Assembly: GCA_011369445.1 (NCBI GenBank)
Contig: DRQF01000293.1
Span: forward strand, 1-52,524
DNA: 52,524 nucleotides
DNA from: Planctomycetota bacterium
GTDB lineage: Bacteria; Planctomycetota; GCA-002687715; DRQF01
Direction: 5' to 3'
The position numbers were made by a program, and so were the translations under genes. The notes beneath the pieces were generated by a model. It had not been told where the DNA came from. It saw only the letters and a list, made by a program, of their open reading frames with translations, and did not search any database. This document shows, in pieces, positions 16,154 through 23,536 of this stretch (its first letter is position 1; every line of letters begins with the position of its first letter).

Positions 16154-17121
16154 AGAGATGGATCGTCGTGGACGCCTCCGACGGGCCGGAGAGCGGAGGG
16201 GGGGCAGCGCTTGCGCGTGCCCTTCGCCGCCGTGGCGTCGAGCATGAGGCCTGGATTCTCGATTCCCACGCCGGCGGCGCCCCCGCGGGGAGCCGCTGTG
16301 TGGCGTCGGGAGCCTTGGCGCGAGCTCTGAAGACTCTGGACGACGATTCCCGCGTCGTGCCCGGGAGTCTCGAAGCCCTGCGTGAGCTCCGATCGGCGCT
16401 GGATGAACTCGGAAGCGATGCTCCGAAGTCCCTGCGCCGCCTCCTGGATGAGCCGTCGGGGCGAGCGGCACTGTTTGCCGCGTCGCGGTGGCAACTGCCG
16501 CACGCTCCTTTCGCTCTCATCGAGCGACCGGAGAGGGAGGCCATGAAAAGAGGGTTCGCTGCCAGCCATCTGATGGGAGACGACGGCCGCGTGCGGCCCG
16601 TCGCGGACGGCGAAGCCGCGTGGTTTGAATCGAGGGCGCTCATCCGCGGGGAAGGGGCGCCGGCGGTGCTTGTGGGCATGCCCGGCGCCGCACTCCACGC
16701 CATCGCGATGATCGTGAAAGACGGGCAACCGGCGGCGGCGGGCGCGGTCGTCGTGGACGAGGGCGCACCGCTCGCGAGGGCGGCGCTTGCGAGGAGTGTC
16801 CGGCCGAACGGTCTCCGCACTTTCCTCTCCAAGGTCGCTCGCCGTTTCGACGTCGATGGCATCAAGACGGTTTGGGCCGTGTCCGCGCCGGGAGAGGAGG
16901 ATCTTTTGCTCATGACGGCTCACCCGACGCCCCCCGATTGGCTGGAATTGTTCGGAGCCGACGGTGGGGTGCTCGTGGGAGCTCTCCTCGATGACGACGG
17001 GGCGAGGAGTGAGACCAAGCGGTTCCCCTTGCTCTCCGCCGGGCTCTACCATGCGTCGGTCCCCGTCGACGAACGATTGGATGAAACGCTGATACTGCAA
17101 CGCCTGGAGGAATCGGAATGA
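16150..17121 (+). CDS. Degenerate ATP-grasp-like protein (predicted pseudoenzyme)
   Basis: A 323-residue protein without an obvious family at first sight. Residues 1-60 look like a Rossmann-type beta-alpha start (MKRWIVVDASDGPESGGGAA). Residues about 172-290 can be laid over residues 198-315 of the ATP-grasp at 12654: PAVLVGMPGAALHAIAMIV over PVLIQQPLAGTEYLMTGV, AAGAVVVDEG over HGAFVVKKV, and LLLMTAHPTPPDW over FHLIEINGRFPAW. At the metal-binding position EING is replaced by TAHP, and no lysine matches K168, so ligase activity is unlikely. I infer a substrate-binding or regulatory partner of the active ligase. The alignment is by eye and needs a structure comparison. ATGA overlaps join it to both neighbours. 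Confidence 0.8.
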   Translation: MKRWIVVDASDGPESGGGAALARALRRRGVEHEAWILDSHAGGAPAGSRCVASGALARALKTLDDDSRVVPGSLEALRELRSALDELGSDAPKSLRRLLDEPSGRAALFAASRWQLPHAPFALIERPEREAMKRGFAASHLMGDDGRVRPVADGEAAWFESRALIRGEGAPAVLVGMPGAALHAIAMIVKDGQPAAAGAVVVDEGAPLARAALARSVRPNGLRTFLSKVARRFDVDGIKTVWAVSAPGEEDLLLMTAHPTPPDWLELFGADGGVLVGALLDDDGARSETKRFPLLSAGLYHASVPVDERLDETLILQRLEESE

Positions 17122-18470
17122 CCACGGACTACGAAGCGCCTCGTCTCATGGCCCTGGACGGGCCGCTGGGATTGAAGCCGCCGCACCGGGGGCGAAGAGC
17201 GGACGACGCCGGGGATGCAGCCAAGGCCTTGGACCGTCTCGAGCGTCACGGGTCTCCCCTCATGGTCTTTGACGGCGACGTCTTGAAGGACAGCTACGAG
17301 GGTTTCCTCGGGGCGTTCAGACAGCACTGGCCCAGGACTCGGGTGGCGTATTCGGTGAAGACCAATTACCTCTCCGCCATCGTTGGGCTGATCCATCACC
17401 TCGGTGCGACGGTGGAGGTGGTCAGTGGGTTCGAGTACGCCATATGCAGGCGATTGGGAATCCCCGGATCGGAGATCCATTTCAACGGGCCGTGGAAGCG
17501 TTCCGACGAAATCGCGGAAGCCTTCTCTCAGGGATCGCCCGTGAATCTGGATAACCTCGACGAACTCCTCCGTACCGAGGCGATCGCCGAGAAAGTCCCG
17601 GGGGTCCACACGGTGGGCATACGGGTCAACATGGAGGTGAGCTATCCGCCATGGGATAAGTTCGGATTCAATCTCACCAGTGGTGATGCGCTTCGCATGG
17701 CTCGGAGGATCGCGGGGAACGACCGACTTCGACTCGGCGGTCTTCACATGCACATCGGCACGTACATCCCCAACCCGGATCAGTACCGAAAAGGCGCCGA
17801 GGCGCTGGTGGAGCTCGCCTTGAGAATCCGAGACGAGGTGGGAGAGGCTCCGCCCGTTCTGGACATGGGCGGCGGCTACGCGTCGGGCAATCGACTGCGC
17901 GGTCAGATGCTTCCTGGGACCGCCACGTCGCCCACGCCCCAGATGTATGCCGAATGCCTGACGGGCCCGCTCCTCGATGCCCAGGATCGCCACGACTACG
18001 AACCCGAACTCGTCCTCGAGCCGGGCCGCGCGCTCGTCGACGATTGCGGGGAACTCTTCTCCACCGTCGTCGCGGTGAAACCTCTTTTGGGAGGGGGGAA
18101 GTCGGCCATCATCGACGGCGGCGTCAACGTCCTTCCGACGGCCTACTGGTACGACCACGAGTGCCTCCCCGTCAACGTGGGCGACCGCCCCTTGGAAAAC
18201 GTGAAGATCTTCGGCCCTCTCTGCATGCAGATCGACGTCGTTCGCCCTCAGGTCGCACTGCCCTCGCCGAGACCGGGGGACGTCTATCGCCTCACCCGCG
18301 TCGGCGCGTACAACTTCAGCCAGTCGATGGAGTTCATCTATCCGCGTCCGACCTATCTTTTGCTGTGGGAGGGTAAGGAATACGTGGTGCGGGAGGCGGA
18401 GAGCATGGAAGCCTGTACCCGGGAAGAACGGATTCCTCCCTTTCTCTCCGCCGGGTCCGAGGAGGCCTGA
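17118..18470 (+). CDS. Fold-III PLP decarboxylase (DapDC/ODC-like)
   Basis: A 450-residue alanine-racemase-fold decarboxylase related to diaminopimelate, ornithine and carboxynorspermidine decarboxylases. Visible motifs are VAYSVKTNY with the PLP lysine K81, the strand HMHIGTY (210-216), the PLP phosphate loop GGGYAS (251-256), EPGRALVDD (301-309), the partner-subunit cysteine in GPLCMQID (C369) and GAYN (396-399). All are intact, so an active homodimer is expected. A GIRVNMEV segment and HMHIGTY instead of HCHIGSQ separate it from housekeeping LysA; I would not name it lysA. Its place between a degenerate ATP-grasp and a urea-transporter/sirtuin fusion argues for a specialised amino-acid or ligated-amino-acid substrate. 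It overlaps the upstream gene by ATGA and the next gene starts one base after its stop. Confidence 0.9.
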   Translation: MTTDYEAPRLMALDGPLGLKPPHRGRRADDAGDAAKALDRLERHGSPLMVFDGDVLKDSYEGFLGAFRQHWPRTRVAYSVKTNYLSAIVGLIHHLGATVEVVSGFEYAICRRLGIPGSEIHFNGPWKRSDEIAEAFSQGSPVNLDNLDELLRTEAIAEKVPGVHTVGIRVNMEVSYPPWDKFGFNLTSGDALRMARRIAGNDRLRLGGLHMHIGTYIPNPDQYRKGAEALVELALRIRDEVGEAPPVLDMGGGYASGNRLRGQMLPGTATSPTPQMYAECLTGPLLDAQDRHDYEPELVLEPGRALVDDCGELFSTVVAVKPLLGGGKSAIIDGGVNVLPTAYWYDHECLPVNVGDRPLENVKIFGPLCMQIDVVRPQVALPSPRPGDVYRLTRVGAYNFSQSMEFIYPRPTYLLLWEGKEYVVREAESMEACTREERIPPFLSAGSEEA

Positions 18471-20345
18471 ATGAGAAACTGGTCCAGGCGCATCGAGAAC
18501 ACGAGCCGCTCCCTGCTTCGGAGTTTCGGAGCGCTCTTCTTTGCGCCGGGCTCGGTGTCCGGTTTGCTCTTTTTGGTCGCCATTGCGGCGGTCGCGCCCC
18601 AGGCGGCGTGGATGGCCGTCACGGGCGCCCTGGCCGCCAACGCGACGGCTCACCTCATGGGCGGTGCCCCGAAACTGATCGAGGACGGGATCTACGGCTA
18701 TAACGGAGTGCTGGCCGGGCTGGGAAGCATGGCGTTTCTCACACTGGGCGAAGCGGGGCTGGAACCGGTCGCGGGCGGCACGTGGTCGCTGGTGCTGGCG
18801 CTCTGCTCGGGCGCTTTGGCGGGCGTCGTCATGTCGCTTTGGATGAAAGCGGGTTGGGCCGAGAAACCCGGGCTGCCCGCTCTCACGTGGCCGAGCTTGA
18901 TAGGCGTGTGGGGCTTCGGTGCCCTGTTCAGCGCCTTGGGGCTCGTGACGCTCTCGGCCGATGCCCTTTTCCCTCCGGTCGTCGATGTGGGGCTCCATGG
19001 CTTCGAGGGCGTGAAGGGGGCGTTTGAGTTCTGGCTCGACCAGGGATTGCCCTATCTGCCCGTGGCTCTTTTCCTGGTGCTCGGTTTCGCGCTGGAGACG
19101 CCTCGCCGTCTGCCCGCCGCCGTGATGGCCGTCATCCTCTCGGTGGCCGCGGGAGGGCTCTTTCTGGGGCCCCGTGCGCCGCTTCTCCCGAGTTACACCT
19201 TCTACACGGCGGCGCCTCTGGCCATGGCGCTGGGTTGGTTCTTCCTCGTGCCGAGTGTGGGCAGCCTCCTTGTCGCCGTTCTCTCCTTGGCGCCCGCCCT
19301 GTGGGTCTGGCATGAGGCGGGGCTGCTTCTCGAGAGCTGGAACATGCCTTTGTTGACTCTGCCGTTCGCGGCCGTGGGGTTGGGATTCCTGGCTGCGATG
19401 CGGCTGGCGCCTCGATCCTGGAGAAGGTTTCTGCCCGAACTCGTTCCTCTGCACCGCGTGGGTCTCCCCGAGGCGAAGCGCTACGGGCCGGGGCGCAAGG
19501 CCGGTCGCCGCTATTGGGATCAGGTCGCGGCGCTCGCGCGCGCGGATCTGACCGGGGTGCCGGCCAAGCGCATCGAGGATGCCGTGAGTCAACTCGCCGT
19601 GTCCGAGCGGGTCGTGGCGCTCACGGGAGCGGGAATCAGTACCGAGTCGGGCATTCCCGACTACCGGTCGGGGATCATCGATTGGCAGGTCTACGACCCT
19701 GATGCTTTGACCTATGCGAGGTTCCTGGCGGACGAGGGCGCTCGCCGCACCTACTGGCGCATGAGTCAGGACTTCTATCTTCTCCTTCGCGAGGCCCAGC
19801 CAGCTCGCGGTCATCGGGCCCTCGCGGCCTTGGAGCGCATGGGAAAGCTCCAGGGGATCATCACCCAGAACGTGGACCGATTGCATCAGAAGGCCGGTTC
19901 GAGCCCCGATCGCGTCGTAGAGATCCACGGCCACGAATATGGCGTTACCTGTTTGAACTGCGGAGCCAAGTATTCACGGGACGAGATCTACCGCTGGATT
20001 CTCCACGGGACAGATGTGCCCTACTGCATCCACTGCGAGGGCGGGTTTCTCAAGCCCGACTCGGTTGCATTCGGGCAGCCGATGCCTTTCGAGGCCAGCC
20101 GTCGCGCGCTCGATCTGGTGGACCGCTGCGATCTTCTGCTCGTCGCGGGGACCTCGCTTTCCGTCGAGCCGGTCTCGTCCCTCGTGGCTCGTGCGGCGGG
20201 TCGGGGGGCGCGTCTCATCCTCGTCAATCTGGAGCCCACGGATTTTGACGCCGTGGCCGACGTCGTCCTCCACGGCACCGCGGGCGCCGTTCTCGATGCC
20301 ATCGCGAAGAAGCTCACAGAGCTCAAACTCTGGGTGGACGTCTGA
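18471..20345 (+). CDS. Urea-transporter domain fused to sirtuin (UT-SIR2)
   Basis: A 624-residue fusion. Residues about 15-325 form a hydrophobic domain with about ten membrane segments and the marks of the urea transporter family: LFFAPGSVSGLL (22-33), DGIYGYNGVLAGL (72-84) and two LPxxTxP signatures, GLPALTWP (134-141) and MPLLTLPF (292-299), one per internal repeat. Residues about 365-624 are a complete zinc sirtuin: TGAGISTESGIPDYRS (385-400), TQNVDRLH (465-472), catalytic H486 in EIHGH, zinc cysteines C494/C497 and C519/C522, and GTSLSVEP (560-567). The sirtuin has the residues for NAD-dependent deacylation and would sit in the cytoplasm. I know of no described protein with this architecture. 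The start follows the decarboxylase stop directly (TGAATG), so it closes the operon; the next gene is convergent. Confidence 0.93.
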   Translation: MRNWSRRIENTSRSLLRSFGALFFAPGSVSGLLFLVAIAAVAPQAAWMAVTGALAANATAHLMGGAPKLIEDGIYGYNGVLAGLGSMAFLTLGEAGLEPVAGGTWSLVLALCSGALAGVVMSLWMKAGWAEKPGLPALTWPSLIGVWGFGALFSALGLVTLSADALFPPVVDVGLHGFEGVKGAFEFWLDQGLPYLPVALFLVLGFALETPRRLPAAVMAVILSVAAGGLFLGPRAPLLPSYTFYTAAPLAMALGWFFLVPSVGSLLVAVLSLAPALWVWHEAGLLLESWNMPLLTLPFAAVGLGFLAAMRLAPRSWRRFLPELVPLHRVGLPEAKRYGPGRKAGRRYWDQVAALARADLTGVPAKRIEDAVSQLAVSERVVALTGAGISTESGIPDYRSGIIDWQVYDPDALTYARFLADEGARRTYWRMSQDFYLLLREAQPARGHRALAALERMGKLQGIITQNVDRLHQKAGSSPDRVVEIHGHEYGVTCLNCGAKYSRDEIYRWILHGTDVPYCIHCEGGFLKPDSVAFGQPMPFEASRRALDLVDRCDLLLVAGTSLSVEPVSSLVARAAGRGARLILVNLEPTDFDAVADVVLHGTAGAVLDAIAKKLTELKLWVDV

Positions 20346-20373
20346 ACCTCCGAGGCCCGTGGTGAAAGGGCTT

Positions 20374-21468
20374 TCAGTCGTTGTGGAGCTCGAGGGCGCC
20401 GGGGGCGGGCTGGGTGAGGTGGAGACGGGAGAGTTCCGCCGCCGTCTGTTCCGCCGTCGACTGGAAGGCTCGTTGGACCTGGGGGTTGGTGTCCTCGGCC
20501 AGCACCGCGGGGATGCCGTCATCACCGTGAACACGGACCGATAGGTCGATGGGGATGGCGCCCAGGAAACGAAGCCCTTCCCGCTCCGCCCACTTCTTCG
20601 CTCCGTCAGAACCGAAGATGGCGGTCTCCTCGCCGCAATGGGGGCAGATGAAGCCGCTCATGTTTTCGACCACGCCGAGAACCGGCACGTTGACTTGCCG
20701 GAACATGTTCAAGGCCTTGCGGGCGTCAATCATGGCCACGTCCTGGGGCGTACTCACGAGTACGGCGGACGAACCCTTGATCTTCTGCGCCAACGTGAGC
20801 TGGACGTCCCCCGTGCCCGGCGGTAGGTCGATGATGAGGTAGTCCAGGTCGCCCCATTCCACCTCGGAGAAAAACTGCTGGAGCGCCCCGTGAAGCATGG
20901 GGCCTCGCCAGATCAGAGGGCGATCCACCTCCACGAGAAAGCCCATGGACATGACCTTCACGCCCCGGCATTCGACCGGAATGATGCGCTGGCGCCCGTC
21001 GATCGTCGTCGTCTCCGGCTTCTTGTCCTGGATGCCGAGCATGTGGGGGATGCTGGGACCGTAGAGGTCGGCGTCGAGGATTCCGACGCTGGTTCCGGTC
21101 TTCGCAAGCGCGAACGCCAGATTGAGCGCGACTGTGGACTTGCCGACTCCGCCCTTGCCCGAGGCGACGGAGACGATGTTCTTGATCGTCAGCGCGGCCG
21201 CCGGGTCGGAGGTGGCGCGCACACTCGCTGTCATGGAGATCGACACCTTCTTCGGCCACCCCAAGGCGCGCAAGGCCTCTTCCGCCTGGGACTTCATGAG
21301 ATCCTTCACCGGGCACGCCGGCGTCGTCAGTTCGATCTCGAAGCTCACGTCGTCCCCGTCGATCGCCAGGTTCTTGACGAATCCGAGGGCAACGATGTCC
21401 CGGTGAAGGTCCGGATCCTGCACCGTGGCGAGAGCTTGAAGCACTTGGTTTTCGCGCGAATCGCTCAT
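20374..21468 (-). CDS. mrp: Mrp/ApbC iron-sulfur cluster carrier ATPase
   Basis: A 364-residue P-loop ATPase of the Mrp/NBP35/ApbC family, which carries and transfers Fe-S clusters in the cytoplasm. The first about 95 residues are a MIP18/DUF59 domain (VQDPDLHRDIVALGFV, ELTTPACPVKD). The deviant Walker A ASGKGGVGKST follows, then ILDADLYGPSIPHMLG, LIIDLPPGTGD (Walker B region) and the cluster-binding CPHC in GFICPHCGEE. All required residues are present and the length is typical. Start at 21468 is supported by AAAGGAA five bases upstream. It is convergent with the UT-SIR2 gene (28 bases between stops) and divergent from the FHA-GAF-PP2C gene, so it is a single-gene unit. Confidence 0.96.
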   Translation of the reverse strand: MSDSRENQVLQALATVQDPDLHRDIVALGFVKNLAIDGDDVSFEIELTTPACPVKDLMKSQAEEALRALGWPKKVSISMTASVRATSDPAAALTIKNIVSVASGKGGVGKSTVALNLAFALAKTGTSVGILDADLYGPSIPHMLGIQDKKPETTTIDGRQRIIPVECRGVKVMSMGFLVEVDRPLIWRGPMLHGALQQFFSEVEWGDLDYLIIDLPPGTGDVQLTLAQKIKGSSAVLVSTPQDVAMIDARKALNMFRQVNVPVLGVVENMSGFICPHCGEETAIFGSDGAKKWAEREGLRFLGAIPIDLSVRVHGDDGIPAVLAEDTNPQVQRAFQSTAEQTAAELSRLHLTQPAPGALELHND

Positions 21469-21679
21469 GGGATTCCTTTCGTTCGGGGGAAGGGGCCTCC
21501 ATGTAACACAGGGGCGAGGCGTCCCAAAGATCCGCTACCTCGCGAGCCGGCCCTGTCCGGGGGCGGCCGTCTCGGCCCCACCCAGCCGTCTTTCCTCGCC
21601 GGGCGGGGTTGATTCCCCGGTGGGAATCGGATCTATTGAGCTCTCGCAAGCGAGTCCGTCAAGGAAGGCCGCCCACTTC

Positions 21680-23431
21680 ATGTCCTGGACGCTCAAGGTC
21701 ATCTCCAATGGAGCCGAAGTCGCGTCGCATCGGCTTGACCCCGATGCGACGCTCACGCTCGGTCGGGGAACCACGCGGGACATCGTGATCAATGATCGTT
21801 CCGTCTCGCGGGAGCATTGCAAGGTGAGCGTGACCCCGCAGGGGGTCTTGCTCGAGGATTTGGGGGCCGCGAACGGCTTGACCGTTCACGGCCAGCGGTT
21901 GCCTCGGGTCGTCCTCGGTGATGGGGATGCCTGCCAGCTCGGAATGGTGACCGTTGTCGCCCGGAAGACGGCGTCCAATCACACCGGGATGATCCCCTTG
22001 GTGGGGCTGATGGAATCCCTATCGGGTGACGAGTCGTCCTCGGGCGGGGCGCAGGAGGGATTCCCCTCCCTCAGTTCGAGCAGCGGCGGCGGTTCGGCCG
22101 GCCGTCCTCAGTCCCTGGCGGGTCTCGATGCGACGGCGATCTCCACGACGAAGTCCGAGTTCGCGACCTTGGAGAAGGAACGGCTGGCGACGCTCGTCGC
22201 GACGGGCAAGAGTCTTGGACAGAGTACGGACCTGGACGAACTTCTCCCACGTATCATGGATCATCTCTTCGAGATCCTCCCGGTTCGTCGCGCCGTCATT
22301 GCGCTCGTGGGGGAGGACGGGAAAGTCGAGGCGAAGGCCGTGCGCCCCGAGGCCGACACGGCCGAACTCTCCAGCGTGGCGAGTTTGAGCATCATCGAAC
22401 AGGTCGTCGAGAGCGGGGAGGGCAGCATCATCCAAGACGCCGCGCTCGATCAGAAGCTGCGGGGCAGTCAATCGATCGTCATCTCCAACATCCGAGCCGC
22501 CATCTGCGTTCCCATCGTCGCCAACAATCGGAGTTTGGGGGCGGTCTATTGCGATTATCCGGGGCGGGCTCGCCTGTACACCGAGAGTGACTTGGACTTC
22601 TTGACGGCCTTCGCGAGCATCGCAGGCGTATCCGTCCAAAACGCCCGAATGATGCAGCGGCTTCGCAACGACGAGAAGCTTCAAAGAGATCTCGAGATCG
22701 CCGCCGAGATCCAGCAAGGGCTCCTCCCGAATACCGCGTTTTCGTTTCCCGGCCTGGAGATCGACTGGGCCTATTGGCCGTCGCTGCACGTCGGAGGCGA
22801 CTTCTACGACGTCACGGAGCTCCCCGATGGCCGCATCGCTTTCACGCTTGGGGACGTTTCCGGCAAGAGCATTCCTGCCGCCCTCTACATGGCCAGAACG
22901 CTGAGCTTTCTACGCGCCACCGTGACCCGCGAGAACAGTCCCGGAGAGGTGCTGCAGCGGACGAATCGCTTGCTTGATCGTCCGTCGGAACGCGTCATTT
23001 TCGCCACGACATTTCTCATGTTCGTCGATCCGAAGACGGGCGACGTCGAGTGGTGCAACGCGGGTCACAACCCAGCCTTGGTGCGTCGACCGGGATACGA
23101 TGAGCCTTTGATGCTCGAGGCTCTGGCTCCGCCACTCGGGATGTTCCCGGATCAGGAGTTCCCGACACGACATCTCAAGCTCGAGCCCGACACGATCGTG
23201 ACCCTCTATACGGACGGTCTCCCCGAGGCCCGGGACGTGGAAGGGCGCCCCTTCTCGTTGGACCGCGTGAGCAAGATCGTGGATGAGCACGGGACAAGCC
23301 CCATTGCCGAGGGAACGCGCGCGCTGCTCACCGCCCTCGAGACCCACATCGTGAAATCCCCCTATCTGCGCGACGATGTCGCGATCCTCAACATCCGATA
23401 CCTTTCAGTGGACCCCAGTGGCCCTGAATGA
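21680..23431 (+). CDS. FHA-GAF-PP2C (RsbU/SpoIIE-type) phosphatase
   Basis: A 583-residue signalling protein. The order is an FHA domain at residues about 5-95 (LGRG at 27-30, SREH at 43-46, NG at 65-66) that would bind phosphothreonine; a Ser/Gly linker; a GAF domain about 165-325 (IMDHLFEILPVRRAVIALVG, ICVPIVANNRSLGAVYCDYP); and a SpoIIE/RsbU PP2C domain about 350-583 (LHVGGDFYDV, FTLGDVSGKSIPAAL, WCNAGHNPALV, TLYTDGLPEA, YLRDDVAILNI) with the metal-binding aspartates present. The role is likely Ser/Thr dephosphorylation in a partner-switch or FHA-kinase pathway. The start at 21680 is chosen because the domain begins there and AAGGAAGG lies 11 bases upstream; the frame is open about 210 bases further. 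No kinase or STAS gene is adjacent in view. Confidence 0.93.
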   Translation: MSWTLKVISNGAEVASHRLDPDATLTLGRGTTRDIVINDRSVSREHCKVSVTPQGVLLEDLGAANGLTVHGQRLPRVVLGDGDACQLGMVTVVARKTASNHTGMIPLVGLMESLSGDESSSGGAQEGFPSLSSSSGGGSAGRPQSLAGLDATAISTTKSEFATLEKERLATLVATGKSLGQSTDLDELLPRIMDHLFEILPVRRAVIALVGEDGKVEAKAVRPEADTAELSSVASLSIIEQVVESGEGSIIQDAALDQKLRGSQSIVISNIRAAICVPIVANNRSLGAVYCDYPGRARLYTESDLDFLTAFASIAGVSVQNARMMQRLRNDEKLQRDLEIAAEIQQGLLPNTAFSFPGLEIDWAYWPSLHVGGDFYDVTELPDGRIAFTLGDVSGKSIPAALYMARTLSFLRATVTRENSPGEVLQRTNRLLDRPSERVIFATTFLMFVDPKTGDVEWCNAGHNPALVRRPGYDEPLMLEALAPPLGMFPDQEFPTRHLKLEPDTIVTLYTDGLPEARDVEGRPFSLDRVSKIVDEHGTSPIAEGTRALLTALETHIVKSPYLRDDVAILNIRYLSVDPSGPE

Positions 23432-23536
23432 TCATGCAGAGCCGCTCGTCCGGCCGCTGATCGCCGATTAACTCCGAGTCATCATCGCTTTCAAATCTTG
23501 ACCGCGGCTATATTGGACTCGGGTGAGGGGCTCTCC

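Noticed and set aside
14732-16471. A 579-codon minus-strand frame across the exported TPR gene
   Set aside because: Shadow of the TPR repeats; low-complexity R/P/H/G composition.
17118-18470. Naming the PLP decarboxylase lysA
   Set aside because: The motifs are of the DapDC/ODC fold, but HMHIGTY replaces HCHIGSQ and the gene sits in an unusual operon with no other lysine genes.
17046-19934. A 962-codon open frame on the minus strand
   Set aside because: It lies antisense to the decarboxylase and the UT-SIR2 fusion, whose catalytic motifs are all conserved. Its translation is rich in R, H, G, E and Q with no domain; long antisense frames are expected at this GC content.
18471-20345. Reading the sirtuin part as an antiphage SIR2 effector (Thoeris or Argonaute-associated type)
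   Set aside because: Those SIR2 domains usually lack the zinc cysteines. This one has all four and the canonical histidine, which fits a deacylase, and the neighbours are biosynthetic, not defence genes.
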